Source of the DNA: REDI01 sp038123735
GTDB taxonomy: Bacteria; Myxococcota_A; UBA796; GCA-2862545
DNA length: 64,000 bases
Reading direction: 5' to 3'
Assembly: GCA_038123735.1 (NCBI GenBank)
Contig: JAYPAP010000001.1
Span: forward strand, 62,001 to 126,000
The notes below the pieces were generated by a model that saw nothing but the letters and a program-made list of their open reading frames with translations, was not told the origin of the DNA and did no database searches. The position numbers and the translations under genes are program-made. Positions 1 through 9,209 of the stretch are shown one piece after another (position 1 is the first letter of the stretch; each line of letters starts with the position of its first letter).

Positions 1-469
1 TGGTTGCGAAGATGAACACCACGTGAGGCGGCGGTTCCTCGAGGGTCTTAAGTAGGGCGTTAAAAGCTCCCTTTGAGAGCATGTGGACTTCGTCTACCAG
101 GTAGATCTTGTATTGTCCGAAGTTGGGCGCGAACTGAACGGAGTCCCGGATCTCGCGGACGTCATCGACCGAGTTGTTGGATGCGCCATCAATTTCGATC
201 AGGTCCTGGGTTGCACCGGCAGAGATCTGTGTACAAGACGGGCAGGTGCCGCATGGAGTCTCAGTAGGACCTAAGGCACAATTGAGCGAACGAGCCAAGG
301 CGCGTGCAGCGGTGGTCTTTCCGACACCGCGGGCTCCAGTGAAGAGGTAGGCGTGGTGGATGCGCGAGCCGCGAATGGCATTGCGGAGAGTCGTGGTGAC
401 ATGCTCCTGGCCAACGATCTCTTCAAACGTCGCTGGGCGGTATTTTCTCGAAATGGCCATATAGGTCAT
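1..469 (-). CDS. dnaX: DNA polymerase III subunit gamma/tau, N-terminal part (runs off the left edge)
   Basis: This is the ATPase subunit of the clamp loader, which loads the sliding clamp at replication forks. Only the first ~156 residues lie in the window and the reading frame is open to base 1. Visible are the SRKYRPATFEEIVGQ start typical of DnaX, a Walker A motif GARGVGKT, a zinc module with the C-x-x-C pattern (CGTCPSC), the segment DLIEIDGASNN, the Walker B region LVDEVHML and the FNALLKTLEEPP block. The start at 469 has GGAGAG five bases upstream; a second in-frame ATG at 460 (MAISRKYRP) is possible. The asparagine-synthetase-like gene ends 25 bases upstream on the same strand, so the two may be cotranscribed. 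Confidence 0.96.
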   Translation of the reverse strand, partial: MTYMAISRKYRPATFEEIVGQEHVTTTLRNAIRGSRIHHAYLFTGARGVGKTTAARALARSLNCALGPTETPCGTCPSCTQISAGATQDLIEIDGASNNSVDDVREIRDSVQFAPNFGQYKIYLVDEVHMLSKGAFNALLKTLEEPPPHVVFIFAT

Positions 470-494
470 GCGTGCTCTCCGACGTCCGCTCACT

Positions 495-2291
495 CTACCG
501 TGTAGGGATAGCGATATCCGACTGTTCCAGCCACGCATCCAAGATGAATAGGCTCCAAACCTGAAGACCCGCCCCTGGACGTTTTCCTACATCGTGGGTG
601 AGCTTTCGCACGCCATCCGGGTTGAACAATGCGGTGCGTTGTTGGAGCTTTCGAGCGCGTGATTCCAGAAAGAGCCGACCGGGCCCGGCGAGCCATCGGT
701 CGAGTGGGGCTGTCGGATCTCGACGAGGGCGCTCGACCAAGGCTTGCGGTAGGGAGCCCCGAACGATCGCGCGGAGTGGCCATCGTGCCCGCAACAAGCC
801 ACCGCCATATCCTGCTTTGTAGCCTCCAGGTAATCGGGCGGCCAACTCAACAACGCGCCGATCGAGCCACGGAAAGCGGGCATCATGTCCGGTAGCGACA
901 GCGATTCGCCGGACGCGGGCCAGTCGGATTTCTTGGAGGTGCGACGTGCTGAATGCATGGAGCATCGCGTTGATGGGGTCGGTATTGAGGTCTCGGTAGA
1001 TTCGACTGAGCACTTCATCTCTGGTCGATGGACGGACCCAATCACGACGACTCATGAGGGCAGTCCGACTCTTCGGAGAGAAGACGGGATGACTGCCCAA
1101 TCCGCGCTTGAGCCCAAAGTCGACGAGGTTGGTGGTGCGCCATTTGCCAGTAAGGAGGAGTGATGTGGCTTCCCCCATGGGGCCGGGGAGCCGATTGCTG
1201 AGGGCCGACCGTCTTAAGCCGCTGGTCGAGCCTGCGAGAAAACGTCCCCCGAAGAGCTCGTTTGCCCCATCGCCGGAGAGCAGAACCGGTGTTGCTGAGC
1301 CCATGGCGCGCCCAAGCAGGAACTGGAGAAGGGCCGATGGGGTGCCTACGGGGTGCGCCATCGCACGTACGGTATCGTCGAAGGAATCGGCCAAATCCGA
1401 GCTGCGAACCATGACTTCATGGTGCTCCATGCCGAGTAGTTTGGCGATGCGAACAGCGAAGGGGAGCTCGGGGTACGCATCGTCGGTGAATCCGACGGTC
1501 CAGGTAGGAAGTCGCGTATCGAGGTCCCTTGCGGCGAGGGCAATCGCGGTTGACCCGAGTCCACCGGATAGCAACAGTGCTGCGGATTGCTGGCCTGAGA
1601 TGCGTTGTTCTAGCGAGGCTCTGAGCGCTCGACGAAGGTCGCGCACGACATCCCTCGATCGAGGAGATGGCGCGTTGAGGCCGGCATAGGGCGGACTCCA
1701 GTACGGCCGTATCATCACGCCGGACGGATCAAACCGGAGCCAAGAGGCTGCCTGGAGCTGCTGTATGCCCTGCAGGATTGTATTGGGCGCATGAACCGCC
1801 CCAAATTCTAGGAACTCCGCAAAGGACCTGGAGCTTAGCGTAGGTGTGCCGGGGCGAAGCGCGATGAGCTGCCGCAGGTCAGTGGCGAAATACAGCCGAT
1901 CTCCTTCGCGCGACCAATACAGCCTTTGGATCCCCATACGATCGCGAATGAGATGGGCGGTGGCCGAGCGCTTGTCCCACAGCACGGCCACAAATGCACC
2001 ATCGATGTGGGACGTCAGGCTCGTTCCCCATTTTAGCCAGGCCTTCGCAAGACACTCGATGTCGGTGAGTGGGCGACCGACCGGGCCTAGTCGTTGTTCA
2101 TCGGAGACCCATCCGTCGAGCATGACGATGAGATCACTACTCTCATATACTGCATCTGAACCGGTATTTGACCACCCGGAGAAAGCTTGGTGTCTCGTCA
2201 CACCTCCATGGTCTCGGGACAGAGGTGCCGTCGGAGACCGATGCTCAATCGGATCGTTTCCTCGATCGATGATCCCGTAAAAATCCGGCAC
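495..2291 (-). CDS. Asparagine-synthetase-like protein with a substituted glutaminase Cys and PP-loop Asp
   Basis: The protein is about 598 residues with the two-domain plan of AsnB: an N-terminal class II glutamine amidotransferase-like domain (residues 1-200) and a C-terminal asparagine-synthase domain (from ~215). Family members use an N-terminal Cys to release ammonia from glutamine and a SGGxDS PP-loop to adenylate a carboxylate. Here the residue aligned with Cys in the CGI motif is Tyr (YGII, residues 5-8), and the PP-loop at 242-247 reads SGGLGS, with Gly for Asp. The later motif SGDGANELFGG (339-349) is close to normal. I chose GTG 2291, which has AGGGG five bases upstream; the frame extends further to 2441, but only over the divergent tamA-like gene. 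It may ligate a different substrate with free ammonia, or be catalytically silent. Confidence 0.8.
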   Translation of the reverse strand: MPDFYGIIDRGNDPIEHRSPTAPLSRDHGGVTRHQAFSGWSNTGSDAVYESSDLIVMLDGWVSDEQRLGPVGRPLTDIECLAKAWLKWGTSLTSHIDGAFVAVLWDKRSATAHLIRDRMGIQRLYWSREGDRLYFATDLRQLIALRPGTPTLSSRSFAEFLEFGAVHAPNTILQGIQQLQAASWLRFDPSGVMIRPYWSPPYAGLNAPSPRSRDVVRDLRRALRASLEQRISGQQSAALLLSGGLGSTAIALAARDLDTRLPTWTVGFTDDAYPELPFAVRIAKLLGMEHHEVMVRSSDLADSFDDTVRAMAHPVGTPSALLQFLLGRAMGSATPVLLSGDGANELFGGRFLAGSTSGLRRSALSNRLPGPMGEATSLLLTGKWRTTNLVDFGLKRGLGSHPVFSPKSRTALMSRRDWVRPSTRDEVLSRIYRDLNTDPINAMLHAFSTSHLQEIRLARVRRIAVATGHDARFPWLDRRVVELAARLPGGYKAGYGGGLLRARWPLRAIVRGSLPQALVERPRRDPTAPLDRWLAGPGRLFLESRARKLQQRTALFNPDGVRKLTHDVGKRPGAGLQVWSLFILDAWLEQSDIAIPTR

Positions 2292-2319
2292 GAACACCCC
2301 TGTACAGATGGGCACGGTA

Positions 2320-4578
2320 ATGCGATACGCTCTGCACGTGGAACGGTATCGTAAACTTGAGATATGGATGCTTGCGCTCGCTGTCTGGTTCGGGCTGGCG
2401 GGATGCGCATCCGCACGCCAGCGGGTCGATGATGATATCATCCGCAGTGTGCGATTTGAGGGATTAGGACCCCGCTTTGTCCGGCCCTTTTCTCAGGCCG
2501 AGCTTCGGTCCGCCATGTCCCAAAAGCAGAGTGGCATGGGCGTAACGACTCCTGGGGTGACGTGGGCAGCCCGGTTGTCTACCTTAGACCGGGCAAGATT
2601 GGATGAGGATGCTGCGCGCGTCCAGACGTGGCTGATTCACCATGGTCACTTCGATGCCTTCATGAACTCGTGGGAAATCTACGAGCGGCGACCCCAAGTG
2701 CTTAGCGCCGATGGGTCGGTGAAGAAGGCAGCCGTGGTCGACGTTGTCGGACGGGTGACCTTGGGGCAAGCGAGCGTCGTTCGCGGGTTCGAAGTGGAGT
2801 GGCAGGACGATACGGCCAACCGATACGCGAGGTCGGCCTTGGAGAGTTTCGTTCTGAGGCGCAGTTTTGTTAGCCCAGGAAGGACCTTCGACCTCGGGCT
2901 GCTCGAGTACTCGCTCTCTGCGTTTCGCAGCTACATGCAAGATGTGGGGTACATTCACGCCGATGCTGACGTGAAGATCACCGCCTATCCGGAAGAGGGG
3001 GTAGTGGACCTGGTCGTCGTCGCTTCCACGGGTCCCAAGACGCGTGTCGGAGAGATCCAAGTCGTGGGAAATGAGCGAGTCACCTCCGAGCAGATCATGG
3101 AGGTCCTCCGCATTGATGAAGGTGATGATCTCACCGGAGAAATGCTGCGCTTGGCGCAACAGCGGCTGATAAGTACCAGTCTGTTCTCCTTGGCCACAGT
3201 GGAGATTGCGACCGATGATCCCACCTTGGCAGTCGTGCCGTTGAAGGTCCAAGTGAAGGAGGCCGAGTTTGGGGTCATGCGCCTCGGCTTTGGCGCGGAA
3301 TACAACGGAGCAAACGGCAATATATTAACCCCGTCGCTTCGCGTGGCCATCGATAATAATAACGTGGATCGTCGTCTGGGTCGCTTTTCCGTAGACGGCG
3401 AAGTGGGCTGGGGTTTGCCGGTGAAGGATGGGATCCCGCAACTCGACGGGTCACAGCTTCTTTATGGGTTGGATTTTGGGTATGTGCGGCCGGGCGTCTT
3501 TGGGCCGAAATGGGATGTGGCTTCGGCACTTGGCTACCACAAGGACCTTCTCGCGGGTCAGCTGGAGTACTCGAAAATATCGTTTGAGACCTCAGTTAGC
3601 CGTCGAATCACCGATGCCATCACTTGGAAGTTCGGGCCGTCGCTGGATGGCGTTCGACTCGGGGCGGGGACGCCATTTCGGCAGCCGACACAGTCCGTGT
3701 TTGAGGAAGAGCGGCGGATCGTGGCGGCCGCCTACGGCGTGGACTCGTCAGACGGTGGGCTGCTCAATCCGATCTTGATTCCGCTCGTGGAGACGTCTCT
3801 GCAAATCGACTGGAGAAAGGAGGGGGATCAGGGGGATAAGGTACTCGATCCGCGCGGGGGATATTTCTACCAGTTCACGTTGAAACAAGCCCTTCCATGG
3901 AATCGAGAGGCGGAGACCTTCAAGTTCTCGGAGATCTTTGTCGAGTCGCGATTCTATCGGTCGATACTGTCTAAATCGAGGAGAGATTATCCCTATACGC
4001 TCTCCCTCCGGCTTCGTGGCAAGTGGTTACCCGGGCCTTCCGACGGGTATCGAAGAGCTATTCCGTACAATGAACGGGCATTTTTGGGTGGTTCATACGA
4101 TATGCGGAGTTTCCGGGTCAATCAGGTGGGTGCGTATGACTGCGTATGTACACTGAAGGATCCCGGTCGCCCAGAACAAGGCTATAATGTGAACTTTCTC
4201 CCTCGCGGCGGGCGGATCTCGGGACTGGTATCGGGAGAGGTGCGGCGCCGATGGACGTCCGGGCGAGGGCTGGCCGTGTTTGGTGATGTAGGCATGTTGG
4301 CCGAGAGTGGCTCTCAGATCGTGGATCCATCCCGCTACCGATTCGGGGTGGGTTTCGGGTACAGGCAGCAGACACCCATTGGGCCTGTACGTATCGATCT
4401 GGGTTTTCGCCCAATATATCCTGAGGATGGGGCGCCGGTGCGAGACGATGAGGCAGACCTCGGTTGCTACCAGAATGGGGTCTTGATCGTCGACGAGCGT
4501 GCTTCGGGTCTCGATCTTCAGCCGTTAAATATGCCGCTTATCGTCAACCTGTCGTTTGCGATAGGAGAGGCGTTTTGA
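2320..4578 (+). CDS. Omp85-family outer-membrane protein, TamA-like, with a lipoprotein signal
   Basis: This outer-membrane assembly factor has periplasmic POTRA repeats (about residues 40-330) and a C-terminal beta-barrel (about 335-752, surface-antigen type) ending in Phe, as barrel proteins usually do. POTRA-like segments include TRVGEIQVVGNERVT and the following SEQIMEVL. Barrel motifs include ERAFLGGSYDMRSFR and FRFGVGFGYRQQTP-like strands near the end. The N-terminus has a basic stretch (ERYRK), a hydrophobic stretch and the lipobox LAGC, which predicts lipidation; this is unusual for TamA/BamA. Starts at 2308, 2320 and 2368 are all possible and none has a strong ribosome binding site. 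I prefer 2320 because it keeps the basic n-region. The stop overlaps the TTG start of the tamB gene, which supports a TamA-TamB assignment over BamA. Confidence 0.85.
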   Translation: MRYALHVERYRKLEIWMLALAVWFGLAGCASARQRVDDDIIRSVRFEGLGPRFVRPFSQAELRSAMSQKQSGMGVTTPGVTWAARLSTLDRARLDEDAARVQTWLIHHGHFDAFMNSWEIYERRPQVLSADGSVKKAAVVDVVGRVTLGQASVVRGFEVEWQDDTANRYARSALESFVLRRSFVSPGRTFDLGLLEYSLSAFRSYMQDVGYIHADADVKITAYPEEGVVDLVVVASTGPKTRVGEIQVVGNERVTSEQIMEVLRIDEGDDLTGEMLRLAQQRLISTSLFSLATVEIATDDPTLAVVPLKVQVKEAEFGVMRLGFGAEYNGANGNILTPSLRVAIDNNNVDRRLGRFSVDGEVGWGLPVKDGIPQLDGSQLLYGLDFGYVRPGVFGPKWDVASALGYHKDLLAGQLEYSKISFETSVSRRITDAITWKFGPSLDGVRLGAGTPFRQPTQSVFEEERRIVAAAYGVDSSDGGLLNPILIPLVETSLQIDWRKEGDQGDKVLDPRGGYFYQFTLKQALPWNREAETFKFSEIFVESRFYRSILSKSRRDYPYTLSLRLRGKWLPGPSDGYRRAIPYNERAFLGGSYDMRSFRVNQVGAYDCVCTLKDPGRPEQGYNVNFLPRGGRISGLVSGEVRRRWTSGRGLAVFGDVGMLAESGSQIVDPSRYRFGVGFGYRQQTPIGPVRIDLGFRPIYPEDGAPVRDDEADLGCYQNGVLIVDERASGLDLQPLNMPLIVNLSFAIGEAF

Positions 4579-7500
4579 GCCCATCTCGCGGGTCATCCAA
4601 GCCGGGTTGGCAGCGCTGGCTTCGTCGAGGCCTGGCGGCGATCGGGGGCTTGGCCGTAGTGAGTATCTTAGTCTTGGCCTGCGTTTATGGCTGGCTGATG
4701 ACGCGCGCGGGACAGGCCGCGATCGAGGCCTGGGCGGAGACCGTGGTGAGTGGGTCGTTGCTGGAAGGGGAGCTCGATCTCACTGGCCTCTCGACGGATC
4801 TGCTCTCCGAAGTATCGGTGGATTCGCTCGTGTTGCGGGATGGAAATGAGCAAGATGTGGCCATCGCGCGGAACATCCAGATCAAGGCAACGCCATGGGC
4901 GTTATTAGGGGGCGAGCTACGAATCACGGCGGTGGAGTTTACCCAGGCAGAGGTCGAGCTCGGGCTGGACCAGGACGGCCGCCTTTCCGTGATGAAGATG
5001 TTCTCCTCGGGAGACCCCGTAGATGATGGTGATGAAGCTGAGGAGTTGCCCTTCGATGTGGCGGTCGAGCGGGTGGATGTTTGCAATATCCATGTTCTGT
5101 ACGAGTCGGCGCCGGGCGAGTGGATGGAGCTCCGCGAGTTGTGCGCACGCCTCGAGGCATCCTATCGGAGCGGCCGATTGAGTCTGGAGGACGTAGATAT
5201 TGACGGAGTACTGGCCCGCCCGGACGTCGGTACCATCGCGGTGGATGGCGAGCTCGTGTGGAATGCCGGCGTGGAGCGCTCCCAGCTCGCCATGGTGCTC
5301 GGGGAATCCACGGTCACGGTCGCGGGCGAGGCCATGCTGGGAGAGGGGGTCGCCGACCTCACGGTGGTCGCCGAGCCGCTCGTCTTGGACGATATCGACC
5401 GATTCCTATCTGTTGGACTTACAGGGCGGCTTGTAGCAAAGGCTGGGATCACCGGTCCTGAAGGGTCGCGTCGAATGGCGGCTTATTTGAAGAAGCAGGG
5501 AGAAGAAGAGAACTTAGTGTCTCTCAACGGCGACCTCGACCTTCAGCGTATGAAATGGGATGGCCAAGTCAGCGTGTCGGTGGAAGACGTATCGGACTGG
5601 CTCACCACGCTTCCGTCCTCCCTACCGGTCTCAGGGGAGGTAGGACTCACCCTCGCGCCCCCAACAGGCGACAATCAAGCATTGGTGGAGATCGCGCTCT
5701 CCGAGGGGCGGACGCGGTTCATGGACGTCGAGGTAGACGCATTGAAGGCGGATGTTGGGTTGCGGGAGAAGCGGCTCGTCGTCGAGGGGCTGCAGGTGAT
5801 GGGACCATTTGGAGAAGTGAGTGGTCTCGGGGCATTGGCGCTCGAGTCAGGCATTCTCGAGCTAGACGTGGCGGGACGCGGGCTCCGGCCAGAAGCGCTG
5901 GGTGGCCTCTTTGTGCCGGCAGAGCTTACGGGGTCCAATGTGGGCTTTAGCGGGCGTGTAGTCGTTGAAACGTACGAGCCTGAAGTCAGTGTGTCCGTGA
6001 AAGGGGACCTTGAAGCCGGGCCCGTACTCTGGACAGATGCGGTGCGCGCAGAGCGGGTGGTCGGTCCGGTCACGGTAGAGATCGAGGGTACTGGCGTTCG
6101 CGTCGAGGCGACCGGTACGGCGGAGCGCATTTCGGCGTATGGAGCCGTTTCGTCGCGGGCCTCCTCGGATGTCGTGGTTCGGGTCGACGACGGTGGTGTG
6201 GTGGTCAGCGGCATCATGACGGCCACGGCGGTGGACTATCCACTCGTCGATGGGGATGGGTTCGATCTCGGCGTGCGTGGGGTTCGCGCAACTTGGGCTG
6301 TAGATGCGCCGTTGGAGGGCCCGCTCTCGGTGGATGTGGACGGGACGTTCGTGAAGTCGGACCTGCTTCACTGGGATGGTCAGGGCGGTCGATTCGAGGT
6401 GCGTTTGCTTGGAAGTGCGCTGGATATGGGTATCGAAGCGTATCGGTCAGATGGCCGATCGTTGGCCTTTGCCGAAGCCTCCTTAAATCTAGACACGTCG
6501 GAGTTGCAGCTCGATGGCGTCCAGCTTGCGCCTTCACCGGAGAGGGTGTGGGAAGGAAGCGGCCGCATGCGTCTTACGGACACGGGATTTGAAGACCTCG
6601 ACGTCAACCTGACCGACGGGTTTGCCGTAATCGGGGCCAATGGCGCATACGAAGGCGAAAGCGGGATGGCGCTCTCGGCGCAACTCTACGGTCTGCAGGC
6701 GAGTGCTGCTGCCGATTTCGTACCCTTCCTCCCCGATGAACTCAATGGAATGCTGGGGGGGCAGATCGGTCTATCTGGACCTTCGGATCGGATGGAGATC
6801 AGTTCAGAATTCGAGTTCACGGATGTGAGTTGGGTAGACCCAGATGGCACGGTGATGACAGAGGGGCTCGGCGGGCAGCTTCAGGTTGGGCTCGTGGATG
6901 GAGAGTTCTCCGTAGTTGGCGATCTCACTGTCTATGGGAGTCTGCTGGCGACGATGAATGCGGTCGTGCCTGCTGACATGGACTCCGAAGGACTGCACAT
7001 CCGAGATGATCAATTAATGCGGGGAGACCTGGATATTGATCCTTCCGGGGTATCGCTGTTGGCATCGATGCAGGGGCTCGCTCTGCCGGTGTCTTCGTCG
7101 ATTGGAGGGCGGCTTACGCTGACCAACACCTTGGCAGAAGCAAGGGTAGACGGGAGAATCTTTGCTGATTGGCCACTCGTAGAAGGGGATGATCCGGTGG
7201 TGGCATCTGTCCAGTTTCTCAAGCAGGCGGACGGTGGGGTCTCGTGGCGAGGTGGGGTGGTCCAAGATGGGCGCAAGCTGGTCAGCCTCGATGGGAGTGG
7301 CCAGAGTGAGCTCAACGAAGGAATCCGGTCCATCCTGGGCAATACCGATGGGCCTCGCATCGACTGGGGTGCAGGCAAGACCTACCTGAGCGGGATCCGG
7401 AGCGCGGTGAATGTGGAGGGGCTACCAGCGGAGCTGTTCGCTCGCATAGCAGGTGTGCCGCTCGATTTGCAGGGTGACATCGTGGGGCGTATCGATGTGG

Positions 7501-9161
7501 GGGGCTCTGTCCTTCGGCCGCGGCTTCGTGCAGACTTGACCTGGGAGAATGGGGAGGTCGGTCCCGTTATAGTTTCCGGAGCTCGGATGGCGCTTACCCC
7601 CAAGACCGGCGGGTACGTCATCGAAGCTTCAGCGGATCTGCTTCATATGGAGGAACAAGGGGGCCTCTATATTGGTGGGGAGTTGCCGGTTGTGATCGAC
7701 TTCGGTCAGGAGCTTGAGTCCTGGTCGAAGGGGGACATGGAAGTCAGCGTCGATCTGGATCTGCCGTTCGCGAGCGTGGTGGCGTTCGACTCTGGAATTC
7801 GGGACCCCACCGGCATGGTGGAGATCGATGGGCTGCTCACCGGTGAGATCTGGGATCCGGGCGGTGGCATTACCGTGCGTACAGACGGTGCGGTTGGGTG
7901 GGTCTATCGACCTCTCGGACTTCGGTTTCGCGGACTACAGACCGAGCTGGTCGTGACTGACCATAGCGTGGATTTGAATCGGTTTGCGGTGCGAACGAGT
8001 CCCTCTCGAGTCAGGGTAGATACGGCGCTTTCGAGTGTCATTTCATCGGCGGGGAATACGGAGGCGGGCGTCATCCGCGGGCAAGGGAAGGCGGCGATCG
8101 TCGATGGGGGTATTCAAGACCTCGATGTCTCGGTGCAGTTGGATCAAGCCATGCTCTCGGCAACCTCAACGAGTTGGCTTCGCGCATCGACGGATGGCCC
8201 ACTCCGGATCACCCAGTCCGTGATGAAGCCCAAGATTCGAGGCGCTGTCGTATTGGATGAATCCAATATATTCCTCGATTACGCAAAGGCGACAGGTGGT
8301 GGGTCGGCGCGTGTCGACGAGCGCATCACGATCGTGCGGAGCGATGGCATTGAGCGCTCAGTGGACGAAGAGCAAACTTCCTTCGATCAGATCGATCTCA
8401 ATGTGAGCGTCGACGTTAGGCGTGGGAGTCAGTTTCGGCTAATCATGCCGATTGAGGCTGTGCAATGGCTTGGTTCAAGCGCTGAGGCCCTGACCCGAGT
8501 GGACCTGCGCACGAGGCTGCAGAGTGAAGCACCGATTCGGGTCTCCGTAGAGCCGTGCACCGAGGGTCGTCCACGTGAGCAGTGTGGGGTGTACCATCCG
8601 CAGGTCGTGGGAGAGATCCAGATCACGGATGGCATCGCACGGGTCCTACGCGCAGAGTTCGCGCTTTCAGACTCCTCTATCCGATTTTTGGGCAATGAGG
8701 TGTACAATCCAAACCTCAGCATTCACGGGGAAATGGACACCGCCGATGGATTGGTCGAGATGAACATTGGCGGAACGGCCTACACGCCTGAGGTTGAATT
8801 TGTGAGCGCGAATAACGAGCAAATCTTCGCCATTTTGGCGTTAGGTCGCTCTCTTGACGGCTTGACAGCGGAGCAGGTGGCGGGCGCAATTGCGGTTACG
8901 CTGGTCAATATGGCACTCACTGACGTCAATCTACCATCGATTCATGTCGACCCAGTCAACGGAAAGATCCAGGTCGGCCTCGCGTTGAGTCGTTCGGCCT
9001 TTGTAAAGCTGTCCGCCGGTGTCGCCCCGAGCTTCGACGAGAACTTCTTCGACACAACGGTAGAATATACGGTTGCTCGTGGTCTTTTGCTGAGTCTCGG
9101 ATTTGGTCATGCCGCGGTGCCGTTCAATGGCGGGATATTGCTACAGCGGACCTTCGACTGA
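4575..9161 (+). CDS. tamB: TamB-like translocation/assembly module protein (DUF490 family)
   Basis: About 1528 residues. An N-terminal transmembrane anchor (about residues 15-40, with VVSILVLACVYGWLM) is followed by a very long repetitive beta-rich region and a typical TamB C-terminal domain. The terminal region includes LSIHGEMDTADG, a FVSANNEQIFAILALG-type segment and a final barrel-like stretch ending LLQRTFD. TamB-family proteins span the periplasm and are thought to form a hydrophobic groove for outer-membrane protein assembly or phospholipid transport. The TTG start at 4575 overlaps the tamA stop (TTGA) and has GGAG about ten bases upstream, which implies translational coupling. The frame continues open upstream to 4464, but that part lies inside tamA. 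Confidence 0.92.
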   Translation: MSPSRGSSKPGWQRWLRRGLAAIGGLAVVSILVLACVYGWLMTRAGQAAIEAWAETVVSGSLLEGELDLTGLSTDLLSEVSVDSLVLRDGNEQDVAIARNIQIKATPWALLGGELRITAVEFTQAEVELGLDQDGRLSVMKMFSSGDPVDDGDEAEELPFDVAVERVDVCNIHVLYESAPGEWMELRELCARLEASYRSGRLSLEDVDIDGVLARPDVGTIAVDGELVWNAGVERSQLAMVLGESTVTVAGEAMLGEGVADLTVVAEPLVLDDIDRFLSVGLTGRLVAKAGITGPEGSRRMAAYLKKQGEEENLVSLNGDLDLQRMKWDGQVSVSVEDVSDWLTTLPSSLPVSGEVGLTLAPPTGDNQALVEIALSEGRTRFMDVEVDALKADVGLREKRLVVEGLQVMGPFGEVSGLGALALESGILELDVAGRGLRPEALGGLFVPAELTGSNVGFSGRVVVETYEPEVSVSVKGDLEAGPVLWTDAVRAERVVGPVTVEIEGTGVRVEATGTAERISAYGAVSSRASSDVVVRVDDGGVVVSGIMTATAVDYPLVDGDGFDLGVRGVRATWAVDAPLEGPLSVDVDGTFVKSDLLHWDGQGGRFEVRLLGSALDMGIEAYRSDGRSLAFAEASLNLDTSELQLDGVQLAPSPERVWEGSGRMRLTDTGFEDLDVNLTDGFAVIGANGAYEGESGMALSAQLYGLQASAAADFVPFLPDELNGMLGGQIGLSGPSDRMEISSEFEFTDVSWVDPDGTVMTEGLGGQLQVGLVDGEFSVVGDLTVYGSLLATMNAVVPADMDSEGLHIRDDQLMRGDLDIDPSGVSLLASMQGLALPVSSSIGGRLTLTNTLAEARVDGRIFADWPLVEGDDPVVASVQFLKQADGGVSWRGGVVQDGRKLVSLDGSGQSELNEGIRSILGNTDGPRIDWGAGKTYLSGIRSAVNVEGLPAELFARIAGVPLDLQGDIVGRIDVGGSVLRPRLRADLTWENGEVGPVIVSGARMALTPKTGGYVIEASADLLHMEEQGGLYIGGELPVVIDFGQELESWSKGDMEVSVDLDLPFASVVAFDSGIRDPTGMVEIDGLLTGEIWDPGGGITVRTDGAVGWVYRPLGLRFRGLQTELVVTDHSVDLNRFAVRTSPSRVRVDTALSSVISSAGNTEAGVIRGQGKAAIVDGGIQDLDVSVQLDQAMLSATSTSWLRASTDGPLRITQSVMKPKIRGAVVLDESNIFLDYAKATGGGSARVDERITIVRSDGIERSVDEEQTSFDQIDLNVSVDVRRGSQFRLIMPIEAVQWLGSSAEALTRVDLRTRLQSEAPIRVSVEPCTEGRPREQCGVYHPQVVGEIQITDGIARVLRAEFALSDSSIRFLGNEVYNPNLSIHGEMDTADGLVEMNIGGTAYTPEVEFVSANNEQIFAILALGRSLDGLTAEQVAGAIAVTLVNMALTDVNLPSIHVDPVNGKIQVGLALSRSAFVKLSAGVAPSFDENFFDTTVEYTVARGLLLSLGFGHAAVPFNGGILLQRTFD

Positions 9162-9209
9162 TGCTCGACGCGTAGAAACGATGGGCTAACCGGGGGACCG
9201 GGGGTAAGA

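Noticed and set aside
2292..2441. N-terminal extension of the asparagine-synthetase-like protein to 2441
   Set aside because: The extra stretch lacks similarity to the family, runs antisense over the start of the tamA-like gene, and GTG 2291 has a good ribosome binding site.
2584..3350. Long antisense open frames within tamA
   Set aside because: These have shadow-like composition and no motif; the plus-strand protein has clear POTRA and barrel features.
4464..4574. Upstream start for tamB
   Set aside because: The extension lies within tamA and has no membrane-anchor character; TTG 4575 overlaps the stop and has GGAG upstream.
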